Shown one piece after another: positions 34,702 through 46,710 of a DNA stretch of 64,000 bases (positions within the stretch are counted from its first letter, which is position 1; each line of letters begins with the position of its first letter). The notes beneath the pieces were generated by a model, which saw only the letters and a program-made list of their open reading frames with translations, was not told the origin of the DNA and did no database searches. The stretch is from Luzula sylvatica (lineage: Eukaryota > Streptophyta > Magnoliopsida > Poales > Juncaceae). The position numbers and the translations under genes were made by a program. Location of the stretch: the NCBI GenBank assembly GCA_946800325.1, contig OX326961.1:14072215-14136214 (forward strand). Direction: 5' to 3'.

Positions 34702-37700
34702 CTAATCGCAGTACTTGTACCAGTCAATCGTGTCTTGTAGTGCGTGATTGAAGACGTGAGTTGAAGATTGAGCTTTGTCGTTGAAGATTACGTCATTTCG
34801 GGATTTCCAGACATTCCATATGACTGCAAGCCAGACAGTTTGCCATAGCTTGGTGGTGAGAGTCGTAGACCAGAATTCGAATGGATCTGATATTTCAGGT
34901 GGTGTGTCGCAGATTCGGGAGTTGAAGCGGTTCCATATTTCTTTGGAGAATGCGCATTCGTACAATAAGTGTTTGGTTGTCTCTTCTTCTGTTTTACATA
35001 GGGGACATAGTTGGTTGTTTGGCCATCCCCTTAATTGCAACTTATCGCTCGTTAGTATGCGAGATTGAATGGCTAACCAACCGAAGAAACGCACTTTTAG
35101 TGGGGCTTTTGCTTTAAATAGCAGTGTGTTCCATAGGCATATAACTCCAGGGTTAATGAAGAAGGAATAGATGTTTCTGGATTTGAACGTTTGAGTTTGT
35201 TCATTTGAGTCACCACTTGATGAGAGGGAGATGAAAGTGTTGTATAGGGGTACTAATTTAGCCAGGTCTTGAAGAAAGAAAGAAGAAATTCTTTTTTGTG
35301 AGATTGATGTCTGAGATAGGTCTCTTGAGTTATATAGCTCTACTAGCATTTGAGACCAAAGAGATGAGTGTTCATTAATAGCATTGTGTATCCATTTCAT
35401 CAAGAGAGCATCATTTTGTACCTTAAGGTTTGCTAAACCAAGACCTCCGTTGGATTTAGGTAGGGTGACTTTACTCCAATTGATGAGACAATGTCCTCCG
35501 AGACATTTTTGTTCACCTTTCCAAAGGAATCCTCTAGCTATGGAGTTGATTTCTTTGATGACCCATTGTGGTAGTTTTAGGACCTGCATGTAATGAACAT
35601 GTATTGCGTTGAGCACAGATTTGACCAACGTGAGTCGTCCACCTGATGATAATAGGAGGCCTTTCCAAGAGGAAAGTTTATTTCTCATTTTTTGGATGAG
35701 GGGAGCAAAAGCTATTTTTGTTGGTTTTCGGATAGAGAGTGGTATTCCGAGATATGTTATTGGAAGGGATGTTTTGGAACATTTGAGGATATCTGAGAGA
35801 ACATTGTGAAATTCATCCGGTATTGCGATAGGTACGAAGGATGTTTTTGCCCAATTTATTTGAAGTCCGGATATCTCGGAGAACATATCTAGTGCGTGAG
35901 ATATGATTTTGAGGTTAGTCGGCCGCGCTTCAATGAAGAGTATCGTATCATCAGCATATTGCATGGCTTTGGGTGCAAATTTCATTGGAACCGATAGGAT
36001 TGGGTTTAGAGCTTCTAATAGTTTTTGAAGTGCGTCTACCACTAAGTTGAATAAGAGCGGAGATAGGGGGTCCCCTTGTCGTAGTCCTCTGAGATGTTCA
36101 AATAAAAATACTCGTTGACCATTTATTCGGACTCTAGATGAAGATGAGGAGGTTAGTAGCTTAATCCACTTTATCCATATTTCAGGAAATCCCCTAGTTG
36201 ATAGTAGATTATATAAGAAATCCCATGAGACTGTATCAAATGATTTTCGAAAGTCTATTTTGAGCATGATTGATGGTGTTTTTGTTTTATGCAAGTGTGA
36301 GAGGATTTCTCTTGTGGAGATAAACATCTCCGCTATGGATCTTTTACGAATAAAAGCGGCTTGTTTATTTGAGATAAGATTTGGGAGGATGGGTTGTATC
36401 CTGTTTGATAGGAGTTTTGAGATGATTTTCGAGATAGGGGTAATGATGTTAATTGGTCTAAACTCTGACATGTCCATAGCATCCGCCTTCTTTTTTATTA
36501 AAGAGATATCCGCAAAGTTTATCCTTTTCATTTCTCCACTAGTAATAGAGTTGTTGTGAAATGAATCACAAATCGATAATATGTCTTCTTGTAGGAAAGA
36601 CTAGTATTGTTGGAAGAATTCAGAAACAAATCCATCTGGGCCCACTGACTTTCCTTTTGCTAGCGACATAACCGTTGTTTTGATTTCTTCCGTTGAGAAG
36701 GGTAGAGCTAGGTGAGAGAGGTTCTCATTAATAGTTTGTGAGTATATTTTTCGCAGTAATAGAGATGAGAGTTGGGATTTTGTTTGATTGCTAGTTCCTA
36801 GGAGGTTCTGATAGTATGTAGAGAAATGACTGAGTATAAGAGCCGGTGATGTGATGATTTGATTGTTTATTTTATTGGCCGAGATAGTAGATTTTAGTTT
36901 CTTGTATGATGCGACTTTGTGGAAGTAAGTCGTGTTATTATCACCTAGTTTTAGCCATTTATTGGAGCTTCTTTGGCGCCATTTTTCCTCAGAGATCGAG
37001 GTTAAGTCCACGATCTTAGCGCGGATATCTAGTCTTAATGCGCTCTCAGCAAAAGTTAGGGATCTAGATTCTTCTGAGATGTCTAATGCGCGAAGAACCT
37101 CTTTCGCTGATGATAGGATAGGGTTAATGTTTTTGAATTTTTCATTAGCCCATTGGCATATTTGCTTTTTGGAATTTTTCATTTTTTCTATGAATGACTT
37201 AGCCGGTGTTAGAGGGATACTCGGTGTCCATATTTGCTCAATGATTGGGGTGAGGTCTTTGCATTTTAACCAATGAGTTTCAAATTTGAACGGCCTCTTT
37301 TTGCTTAATGATGGGGATTTAATTCGCAGAATTAGTGGCGAATGCTTCGAAGTGGTCATCGGTAAGTCCTCAAATGAAAATTCAAGATTGTGTGAGAGTA
37401 GGTCATTTGAAAGAAATGCTCTATCTAATTTTGATAGAGTTGGTGAAGAACGTTTGTTAGACCACGTGTAGTGTCTTCCGACTAATGGTAATTCGATAAG
37501 GTTCAAATTATATATTACCGAATTGAACTGCATGATTAGGTTCATATTTGGATTATTTGCCGTTGTGTCATTTGGGGATCTTAGGAGGTTAAAGTCTCCT
37601 AGTAGGATCCATGGCAATCCGTTTGTGTTAATATTTTGAATATCAATCAAGAAGGATTGTTTCAGAGAGTGGCTAGATGGTCCATAGATATTGGATATTA

Positions 37701-38025
37701 AAATTTGAGTTCCATCGGAAAGAGATAAGACTGTGTTGAGGGAGAAATCGGTTGAGAAAGTAGAGATAAGAGAGTAATGATTATTCCAAGATGTCAAGAG
37801 ACCTCCTTTTGTCCCAATAGAGGGGGACCATTCAAAAGAGGTGAGAGAGTTGGGGAGAAAAGATTTAATTAGAAAAGGATTCGGATTGCACATCTTGGTT
37901 TCTTGTATGCAAGCGATACTACATTTCGAAGTTCTTAAAGATTCGCGAACTAAATTACGTTTGTCCTTATAACCTAAACCTCGTACATTCCACGTTATCA
38001 AAGAAATATTTATTCGATTCATCAT
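34702..38025 (-). pseudogene. LINE 2 ORF2: endonuclease/reverse transcriptase with one in-frame TAG
   Basis: 1108 codons from ATG 38025 to the stop at 34702, interrupted by a single TAG at 36601-36603 where LINE 1 has Trp in its YWD motif. The two halves are otherwise in one frame. Endonuclease motifs: WNVRGLGY, QETK and LLGDFNLL; the final SDH motif is SKH, losing the Asp that pairs with the catalytic His. Reverse transcriptase: IDFRKSFD, RGLRQGDPLSP and YADDT. The C-terminus has CPLC and an H...C pair (zf-RVT). Probably inactive through the stop and the endonuclease change. Confidence 0.9.
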
Positions 38026-38124
38026 AACACAATATTGTTAAGTCCAAATAGAATAAGAGAGTTAAAAGAAGAAAATAAGATAAAAGAAAAGATAATTGAG
38101 GAGCCAATAGAGTGATTGATTCCT

Positions 38125-38553
38125 CTAAGGCACGCGAGTAGGGACATCGTCCCCTTCATAATCTCGGCCATCCTCATTTGTGCGACCTTGCAAAGTAATA
38201 AGAGATGAATTAGTAATTGAATTTATTTGTTCAATAATAGAGATAGATATGGATTGAACAATTTGATTTTGCAGTTTAGAGGGTGAGGATATATTTTCGG
38301 TTTGTTGGGCTAGAGGGAGTCCCAACATGTTCCGAATATCCGAAATTATGTTTGAAGATAGAGGATTGGTCGCGATTTTTTCACTTTTTAGTTCCTCTAT
38401 TATTTCCTCTCTTAGGAATTTTTTCCTTGTTTTTTTATTGTTGGTAACGCGTTTACCTTTTGTTGCGTTTTTATTACGGGTCTCATTAGGAGAAGTACTC
38501 AGGATTTGCGGGTCAGAGAGTAGAGGGTAACCCGAATTGAACAACTGCAACAT
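38125..38553 (-). pseudogene. LINE 2 ORF1, C-terminal part only
   Basis: 142 codons ending DVPTRVP. It corresponds to the last part of LINE 1 ORF1: both contain an 'SNII..I...LG' stretch and end just before ORF2. The CCHC knuckles and N-terminal region are absent, consistent with 5' truncation. Confidence 0.65.
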
Positions 38554-38575
38554 TCATAAAAGCAAAACATACGCC

Positions 38576-39079
38576 ATGTCAGGCTTGTCCGCTCCTTCAG
38601 AATAAATACAAGAATATCTAAGAGTTGGTTAATATAATTTTGAGTTGTTTTATTGTCCATAATAGCAAAAAAATAATGTAATACAAAGTATTTTTTCTTA
38701 ATTTGAAAGAATTTAATGGCGGTTTTGATGGGGGCAAGATGTGGTGGCCACTGTTTAGTGAAGAAGATATGAGATACATATACTCGTTTCGATTCATAAA
38801 AAAATCAACTTCAAATACAATTAGATTTTCAGTCCATTTCCATTGATGAATTAAGGGAGAATTCTTGTGGTGATGTACTAATTAAACATCATTGAGAAAT
38901 ATTTAAGACACGAAAGAAATGCTCAACATCAGTATATAAAACTCAAATCCAATAATAAAAAACCAAATTGAATTATAAACATCATTTGACCAGTAAAGGC
39001 AGTATATCAATGTGAGTTAGTTTAAATAATTTGGAAATGTCTTGCTGTACTTGAAAAAGAATAAATATGAAACTCGAGA
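38576..39079. other. AT-rich spacer, no gene
   Basis: Nothing recognisable except a partial resemblance to 34360-34490. It ends at the C-rich array. Confidence 0.5.
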
Positions 39080-39595
39080 CCCCCCCCCCCCCCGCCGGGT
39101 CCCGACCCCCCCCCCCCCCCCCCCCCCCCGCCGCCCCGCTTGGGCGGACCCGACCCCCCCGCCCCCGCCGCCGGGTCCCGCCCCGCTTGGGCGGACCCGA
39201 CCACCCCGCCCCCGCCCCGCCCCCGCCGCCGGGTCCCGCCCCGCTTGGGCGGACCCGACCACCCCCCCCCCCGCCGCCGGGTCCCGCCCCGCTTGGGCGG
39301 ACCCCCCCCCCCCCCCCGCCGGGTCCCGCCCCGCTTGGGCGGACCCGACCCCCCCCCCCCCGCCGGGTCCCGCCCCGCTTGGGCGGACCCGACCCCCCCC
39401 CCCCCGCCGGGTCCCGCCCCGCTTGGGCGGACCCGACCCCCCCCCCCCCCCGCCGGGTCCCGCCCCGCTTGGGCGGACCCGACCCCCCCCCCCCCCCCCC
39501 CCGCCGCCGGGTCCCGCCCCGCTAGGGCGGACCCGACCCCCCCCCCCCCCCCCCCGGCGGGTCCCGCCCCTCTTGGGCGGACCCGACCCCCCGGC
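39080..39595. repeat. C-rich hairpin minisatellite, array 1
   Basis: About a dozen units of roughly 40 bases. Each has 'gggtcccgccccgcttgggc' then 'ggacccgac' then a run of 8-20 C. The non-C part is a near-perfect hairpin (gggtcccgccc against gggcggaccc). The Pro/Gly/Arg-rich open frames on both strands are products of the repeat. Confidence 0.9.
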
Positions 39596-39599
39596 TACG

Positions 39600-39790
39600 C
39601 CAACCTGCACCTGCATGAACAAACACATTAAAAAACACAATACAGAAAATACAAAACGTGCACACACACAATACACCATACACGCACACACACTTACAGA
39701 CCATACCACATGCATACATACAATACAAAACATAATAACACAGACTGATCACACAATACACAAAATACACAAGACCACTTCAACAAATGC
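39600..39790. repeat. CA-rich low-complexity tract, copy 1
   Basis: Contains 'acacacaatacaccatacac' and 'gaccataccacatgcatac'. The same tract recurs at 50065-50195, again close to a C-rich array. Confidence 0.85.
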
Positions 39791-39916
39791 TGGAAGCTTC
39801 CTTGAGTCAACCTTTCCAAAAATTGGATTATCACCACTATTCATCTTCTTCCTAAGAACTTGCTGCTCCAATCTGTTAAAATAATTCAAATTAATTCAAA
39901 TAGAAATATTGAAATT

Positions 39917-41707
39917 TCAGTAAAGGGAAATATTTCAAATCGAGTACCTTGGGAGACCCAGATTTCTTAATATTGGCAAACGATGAGCATCGAACCAAAC
40001 CGATGATAGGAACAAAAGCTGAAAAATTATTAAATTTGTTAAATCCAGTATTCCTTCCCTTCCAACTGCTATTATAATTTATGCTATGAGAAATATTTGT
40101 AAATTTCAGGGGAAGAAGGATAAAAGAAGCAAACATTTATCATCACGGTTAACTATACCCAAAATCAGGCTCAAAACGGAACAGTCAGTAAATTTATTTT
40201 ATGAACCACGAAATACCTGATCGATTGTTACAATCTTCAAAAAAGAAAACAAGAATTTCAGGGAGAAAATACTTTGATTCGTAGATCTCACAAAATAAAA
40301 CAATTTTACAAGCAAATTAACATATGTAACTATATGCAGAGACGATATCTTCTTAGAATGGTCAAACCACATAATTATTGTCATAACAAATTCAAACTAC
40401 AAGAAGAGAAATCGACGTTCAACCAGAAAATTGAGACAAAAAAAAACCCAAAGAAGAACAGCGAGAAGAATACTATCATTCATATACCTCACAAAATAAA
40501 CCAATTTTACGAGCAAATAAACATCTGTAACTATACTTGCAGAGAAAAACAGAGATGATAATGATATCTTCTCACAATGATCAAACCTCATAATTCTTGT
40601 CAAAACAAATCCAAACTAATAGAAGAGAAATCGACGTTGAACCAGAAAATTGACGAAACACCGAACAGAAACAGAGAGAAGCACGAGAGATAACTTATCT
40701 TTTTGCGATCTTAGAGATATTCTTCATGGATGCTGCTCGTTTGGAGGACGTGGTTAGACAGATGAAGAAGAGATTAACAGCGTTTTTCAGCAGAAGTAAT
40801 GTTCTGCATATCGTAGGAGATGTAGATGGAGAAGAAGAGATGGGAAGCCATTGAGGAGAAAGGAACGAATGAAAGAAGGAAGAGAGAAAGAGAGATTATA
40901 ATTACTCAATTTGGAGATTTCTAATTGAAGGGGTTTATTTATAATTGAGATTTGGAGTCTTAATTAGCCGTTGGAATCGACCCTGCACCCGGTCTATGGT
41001 GCATCGTACGACTGACATGTTTACCAAATACAACAGCCATGATATGAACAGTCCATTTAAAAAGAATCAAATGTACAGCTAATTAGCAGATCAAACTAGC
41101 CGTTTAATTCGGGGAACTTGAGATGATGATACATAATATAACTGGAGAGTAATAGGAAAGACATAATTTCATGCGTATCCCTGCAGTTTCTCAAAATATA
41201 ATATATGTCCTACAAAATATGCGCGGACATGATCCTGTCTGGTGCCCCCCCTACGAAATGTATTAGAAAAGATATATAAATTATTATATTTGAGTATGGA
41301 GTATCATATCATATGTAAGAAAAGGTAACATGATAATGAAAAAACAATATAGATGTATTAATATTCAAAAAATATATAAATTACAATACAAAAATATATA
41401 TTGAATATTTTCATAAAATTGTATTTGTATTTAGAAAGGTATAATGGAAATGTCAGAAAGCATGGTTATTCTCTCTCCACCTCTCTCCTGCTGTCCCTCT
41501 CTCTCTCTCTCTCCTGCTGTCCCTCTCTCTGTCCATCCCATCTTCCTCTCTCACCAGCCGTCCCTTTCATTCTTCTCCATCATTTTATTGCTTTTACTAA
41601 GTATCATGGAATACAAAGTATCTATAAGATCTCGAAGTTCAATATTTATTGCTTTTACTAAGTACCAATCATTTTCTTTTCTTTCATACGATGGGGTTTG
41701 TTTGATT
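39917..41707. repeat. Long direct duplication D1, copy 2
   Basis: Matches 1517-3324, including the small ORF (here 40726-40854). Near 41235-41250 a short unrelated 'tctggtgccccccc' replaces part of the copy 1 text. No gene. Confidence 0.85.
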
Positions 41708-43192
41708 TAATTTATTGTTTGATTAAATATCGTAATCGGTAATTATTTATTATATCGACAACACACTCAAATATGGTAATGTGGATTTCTGTAATATGAG
41801 TTTCGTCGGCCCATCTCTCGTCCGAGTTGATCAACATGAGCTCATATGTACAATTGTGCAAAATAATACTTCGATTTACCATATGATTTTCTCAAATATC
41901 TTATTTTTTTTTTCATGATAATTAAAAATTTTATCATAGCAATGTGTTCACAAATTAAGATTAACAATAACAAAATGTAGCAAATTAAGATTAAGATCTT
42001 GTACAAAAACTCAGAAGAACATTTCCACCAATCATGTAACATTAAAAAATAATTAAGTCGAAAAGCCCAACAAAACAAATATTTTTTTCTCCAAGAATTC
42101 TTCTTCAAAAGTCCAATATAACCCATTTTTCCGACCCAACAAAACTTCTCTCTCACTGAAACGTGTCCACAAAAGAAATGAAACGTGTCACACTCTTTTT
42201 TCAATAAAAAAAGGAAAAAATAATTTTTAATTCATTCCAAATTCTTTCTTTTTGGTATATAAAAATCAACTTTAGTAATCGATAAAATAGAGTAATTAAT
42301 GACACAAATAGAGTAATGATAGGTACACATAAACCGACCACAAATTTTACACAAATACATAAGTTTATGTTTGATTTATAGTATAATTAATGACACAAAC
42401 TTATATATTTGTGTCAAATTTGTGGTCGGTTTATGTGTACATATCATTACTCCGATAAAATACCACACAGTCTATCCATACATCAAAAAACAAATACAAA
42501 AAAATACTATCAATATAGAACACTAACATAAATTTCTTTTCATGGGCAAAAAACAAATTTTAATTAATGAAACCTGCTTACAAACGAAACACCAATAAAA
42601 AAAAAATATTTACAAACAATTACAAAGAAAAAAAGTTCCCAATTAATTCCTTGCGCAAAAAAGAATTTAAAAAAAAAATAACAAATCTTGTGGCACAATG
42701 TAATCATCATAAGTTAATTTCAGATTTTTTTACTGGGACAATTTATGGTCTCATATAATAATCTCACACTCCCTGGAATAAAAAAACAAAAAAATAAATA
42801 ACGGATAAAGCCCTTCAGCGTGATATATAACAAACCCCCCCTTTTCTCAGACTACTAAACACTATTCCTCTCTCCACAACCTGAGAATTCGCTGTGATAA
42901 GAATCCTCGGGACAGAAACCCTTCAGCGTCACAAGAACGGAGAAAACCGAAAACCCTCTCTCAAAAGGTACTTAACCGATATTCTTCTGACTTTGATTTA
43001 TTTAGGTTTCAATTTTTTCGCAGATTTGTTAGCATTGATAAACACAATCATCATAATAATATTTCAAATGTATCTGACGAACTAGCTACATTACTTCTTA
43101 CCAATTTAGATAATGAACCAATTGCTCAGTCAATAATTAATTAGGAAACAAAAATATTTCAAACCGCGCAATGGCGCGGTAAGAGAAGCTAG
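41708..43192 (+). mobile_element. Region ending in a Helitron 3' terminus (5' end unresolved)
   Basis: The terminus has hairpin 'accgcgcaatggcgcggt' (43163-43180), then 'aagagaag' and CTAG (43189-43192) before T. About 41830-41950 still belongs to the dispersed family of 19335-19420, so the Helitron starts later, somewhere between 41950 and 42800. A leader-like exon with a possible donor site ('aaaaggtactt', 42964-42974) suggests captured gene sequence. No Rep/helicase. Confidence 0.6.
42290..42452. mobile_element. Small fold-back element with 10-bp TSD (Mutator-like size)
   Basis: 163 bases from 'gagtaat' to 'attactc', flanked by exact 'cgataaaata' at 42280-42289 and 42453-42462. The interior is a long inverted repeat ('acacataaaccgaccacaaa' and its complement). 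A 9-11-bp TSD fits Mutator-type transposition. No coding capacity. Confidence 0.8.
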
Positions 43193-43264
43193 TAATAAAT
43201 AAAATTAGATAGTTCATCTCTATATACTTAAAAACATACGAAAGTAATAATTTTATTTTATGAG

Positions 43265-43790
43265 AAAATATAACCTGCTCTCCGTTCTCGTCCCAACTTT
43301 CTTGATGAAGTGGCAAGAAAAAGTTAAGTGAATTAATTAGTATTACTAATTGATCTCAATAAATTATAAATTGACATGTTTAATTAACACATAAAACCGT
43401 TTGGAATGAGCGCAATAACCGTATCTTTCGACATAAAGGTAGAATGCAAGGCTTAATGGTTAGGACGATTAGGGACCTTTAACCCAATGAACAAGTTTAT
43501 GATTACGAATAGATGAGCGGTTAGGATTATTTTCATTTTTATAATGATAGTGTAAATATGTCGCACTTTGTAACACCTTGGTGTACCTTTTCTTTTTTGA
43601 TTAAATGAAAAATGATTGGATCAAGAGCGTATCGCGCTTGCCTTTCCTTCAAAAAAAAAAAAAAATTAACACATGAATAATTATAATATGTTAATATTAA
43701 TTGACGTATCAATTTACTAATTGAATCAATTAATGATATTAATTGACTTATCTAATTATTTATTTTCATTTCACCACACCAAAGATGATG
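43265..43790. repeat. Fold-back interrupted by a LINE scrap
   Basis: The left arm (about 43270-43381: 'gtattactaattgatctc') and right arm (about 43664-43790: 'gaatcaattaatgatatt') are complementary and belong together once the LINE piece is removed. Confidence 0.6.
43393..43663 (+). mobile_element. 5'-truncated LINE 3' end (third subfamily)
   Basis: Flanked by the TSD 'aattaacacat' at 43382-43392 and 43664-43674. It encodes the last residues of ORF2 (TVWNERNNRIFRHK...) to TAA at 43480-43482; compare the LINE 1 C-terminus IWNIWKERNRRIFNK. The 3' UTR ends with a hairpin (43623-43639), 'cctttccttc' and poly-A. Confidence 0.88.
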
Positions 43791-43990
43791 GAGTTTGCTT
43801 TGAAACACCATAGGTCCATATATAATCAAGGTCCGTCCTGAGATTTTGTGGGCTTTAGGCAAATATTATTTTGGGGCTTTTATATATATTTCAACTATTT
43901 TATTTGGATAAGTAAAATAAGATTTGTACTCGTAAATATATGACAGATAAACTAGATAATTTGGCAGCATGACAGATAAACTAGATAATT
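43791..43990. other. Spacer with short direct repeats
   Basis: 'gacagataaactagataatt' occurs twice, at 43942-43961 and 43971-43990, marking the rearranged left edge of the Helitron copy. 'aggtccgtcctgag' at 43830 resembles terminal sequence of some plant hAT-type repeats but no partner end was found. Confidence 0.5.
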
Positions 43991-44299
43991 TATTTTTGTA
44001 ACTTGGATAAAATCTAATTTTTTATGGTTCAATCTGTTACCAAATCATTTTTTCTTCTTTCTTTTTATCATAACAGGGAGATATATATATGACGGTGATT
44101 TTCACTTTCGTATACAAACGCTTGGCAGCATGACAGATAATTTTTTGGGGGTTTCTGACCAGCAATTTTGTATTTTTGCATTTTTTGGGTCTTTTAGGAA
44201 GATGAATTTGATATTTTTTTGAGTTTTAGTTAGGACATTTCGATATTTATATCTTTGAAAGGCTTATTTTTTAACATTCTTGTAAACTTCCTGATTTTG

Positions 44300-44682
44300 T
44301 AGGCTAATTAACAATAGCAGACCACTCGTGTCGGAACTAGCCCCTTCTTCGGTCATAATTTCATGATATTTTTTTGGTCGTTTTTTAAGTATTGTAGAAA
44401 TCATTCTTATATTTTTTTGTTCGTTTAGGTCCCTCCTGGTTGTATATCAACAGATAGATGTGGGGTTAAATCAATCCATGTTATGTATAATGACAATCAT
44501 ATTGCTAATTTCAAATCACTTGATGCTTTATTATGTGAGTTCTCTCTCTAAATTCTAAACCCTAAACATCAAACGATGCGAATTTATTTAATTACGTTTT
44601 TTTGTAGCGATGGTGACATCAAAGGTGGGGAAGAGATGTGCTTTTACTGGACTCAATACATTAAAAGAGTTGTTTCGTTAAA
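44300..44682 (+). pseudogene. Captured gene fragment: three exon-like blocks
   Basis: Block 1 encodes NNSRPLVSELAPSS, and block 2 (after 'cgtttag', ending before 'gtgagt') encodes VPPGCISTDRCGVKSIHVMY followed by NDNHIANFKSLDALL; these two join in one frame. Block 3 (after 'ttttgtag', ending before 'gtttga') encodes DGDIKGGEEMCFYWTQYIKR in its best frame, which is one base out of phase with block 2. All are kept in the copy at 16310-16680. I do not recognise the gene. Protein-like composition and splice borders support capture from a host gene. Confidence 0.45.
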
Positions 44683-44991
44683 GGTTTGATAACCAAATAC
44701 ATGTTTTAATAGTCATTTATGAATTTAAAATTTTAATTTGATTCGTTTTTTATCTTTTTTTTTTATAGATTACTACCAAATCAAAAACATAAAAGTCTAT
44801 TTTAAAGGCCAATTAGATGTATTACCAGATGGTTATTTGCTTTTACTCTTTTGGTACGAAGAGTCTCTCAAACAAAAGTCCAATTTTTTAACCTAATTTC
44901 AAATTTTCAAATCAATAAGTAATTTCATTAATTAATTATCCTTGCTAAACTAATATTTACTTTGTTTGTTTCTTTTGGTGTAGCCGTGTAG

Positions 44992-45470
44992 GTACGAAAA
45001 GTTTGTGATTCTCTGGAGGAAGCGTTAGAAGACATGCTTCCTAACCTCAAGGGCAAAGCTATGAAGGTTGATCTTTTTTGCAAAAATACCCTTGTAAAAT
45101 TTGCTATTTCTATTTCTAATACTCTTGGAACATATAATATTTGATTCTAATATAAAATTCCACTTGTTTTGCCCACTATAATATGTACTTAAAGTAGTTA
45201 TAATAATTTCTTAATATATTTCCACTTGTCTTGATTTTATCCTCTGATTTTTATTTTGCTTGTTAAATTTGATAAAGCTGACGAGACAACACCACCACCA
45301 AGGAAAATGAACAGTATGTTGCCGAACAAGAAGCCAACATCAAGCACGCTATGGTGGTACCTGCCTTATCGGGTACAAAACTGATATTATGCATGTTTGA
45401 TGAATGTGGATTTTCTCTGTATAAAATTTTGAAGAAATTACATGCAACAAGATCGAGTTCAGTCTTACCT
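44992..45470 (+). pseudogene. Captured gene fragment: two further exon-like blocks
   Basis: The first block encodes VRKVCDSLEEALEDMLPNLK before GKAMK and a GT. The second, after an AT-rich intron, encodes NEQYVAEQEANIKHAMVVPA and a hydrophobic CMFDECGFSLYKIL stretch. Probably the same source gene as 44300-44682. Family not recognised. Confidence 0.4.
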
Positions 45471-46243
45471 GGTACCAATCTTACTTTACGGTTCATCTTC
45501 TTATTTTTATTTTTATTTATGTCTTTCAAGTTTTAACATATGTAAAGCCTATAGTTCAGTTTTGTCCTAAATTGATGAAACTTCAATAATGTTTTTCAGA
45601 GAATAAGTCAATTGTACATCAAAGTGGAAGAGTGGCATGAGTTATAATTACAATTGTGAAATCAATGTTTGAAATGTAGTTCAGTAAAATAATTGTACAA
45701 AGTTAAACCATTTATATCCTTAACAAGAATGCACCCCTGAATCATGAAATCATTGTAAGTTATAACTGTCAGTAATCTCAATCCCTACATTACGTGTCAT
45801 GTGTTTATTTATGTTTGGATAACAGATGAATTTTATATTTTATCAAATTTTCATAAAAAAATATATATATATTATTTTACCAGCCAAAATGATCATCACT
45901 ATCAAAGAAAAATGGCAAACAACAGGAAAAACATGCTGCTGTACAAGTTCGACAGTTAGCAACGGAATTGTAATTGTGCCTTTCTAATTCCATGTGAAAA
46001 ATAAATTTGAAACTTTTTTTTGTTTCTCTGTTTGCTTTCTTTAGTTCCAAAACTGAAGTTATCTATTGGTAGTACATAAAAAAAAAAAAAAGGAAATACT
46101 AGATATTAAGCAAGTATGCTGAGATTGTGTATTGTGTATTAAATACTTAACAAGTTTGACAGTTTGTAGAATATTCACATTAATAAGTGATTATGTTTAA
46201 AACATATTAAAAATCCGTAGCGAAGCACGGGAATTTCCCTAGT

Positions 46244-46710
46244 ATATATAAAAAATGTAATTTTACCTGCCCCGTCGTTTTTCCCCAACATCCTCTTTAT
46301 TATTGATTAATGCTTAATGACACGAGTAATTAACAAAAATACATTTTATTAACAATTAATTAGTATTGATTAAGAATTGTTAATACATATATATACCTTA
46401 ATTATATATTAATTGAATTGTATTTTTCTAATGAAATTAATAAAATCTAATAGACGAGGGACTTCTCGAACCCGCTCTATTTTTCTCAATATTAATACAT
46501 ATTAATTTACGTGTCAATTCAATTAAACGGTCAATTATCGTTAATTCAATCAATTAATAATACTGATTAACCCACTTAACCATCACTTTCCACCTCATCA
46601 CGACTACTTTTGTATGTTTAAGAGGATGCATATAACCCCTATTAGAAAAATAATATAGATGTATTAATACTAAAAACTATGTAAAATGTTATTAAAAGTA
46701 TATATAGAGA
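46244..46710. repeat. Dispersed repeat with truncated fold-back (copy f)
   Basis: 46255-46410 is the left part of the fold-back seen whole at 11650-11916 (reversed). 46430-46700 repeats 9945-10220 (reversed) and 31412-31690. No gene. Confidence 0.7.

Larger units (their letters stand above)
34540..38553 (-). mobile_element. LINE 2, 5'-truncated L1-type element on minus strand
   Basis: The 3' end is the poly-T at 34540-34551 preceded by the hairpin TCGACA-atg-TGTCGA (34561-34575) and 'cctccttc' on the minus strand. ORF2 lies at 38025-34702, and the C-terminal part of ORF1 at 38553-38125. The 5' part, including the zinc knuckles, is missing. I found no clear TSD, so the left end near 38553-38575 is approximate. 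It is a different subfamily from LINE 1 but has the same order. Confidence 0.85.
43991..46243 (+). mobile_element. Helitron-like element, copy 2 (plus strand), left end truncated
   Basis: Reverse-oriented paralogue of 11929-16998 without the Mutator-like insertion. The 3' terminus 'ccgtagcgaagcacgggaa' then 'tttcc' and CTAG ends at 46243 before T. It contains consecutive exon-like blocks with AG/GT borders (44300-44350, 44430-44535, 44609-44682, 44992-45066 and 45270-45470). No Helitron transposase. Confidence 0.65.

Noticed and set aside
39080..39595. CRISPR-like regular repeats
   Set aside because: Spacers are only C runs and the DNA is plant; it is a minisatellite.
39017..39884. Long Pro/Gly/Arg-rich open frames on both strands
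   Set aside because: They come from the C-rich hairpin array; several frames are open at once and the composition follows the repeat.
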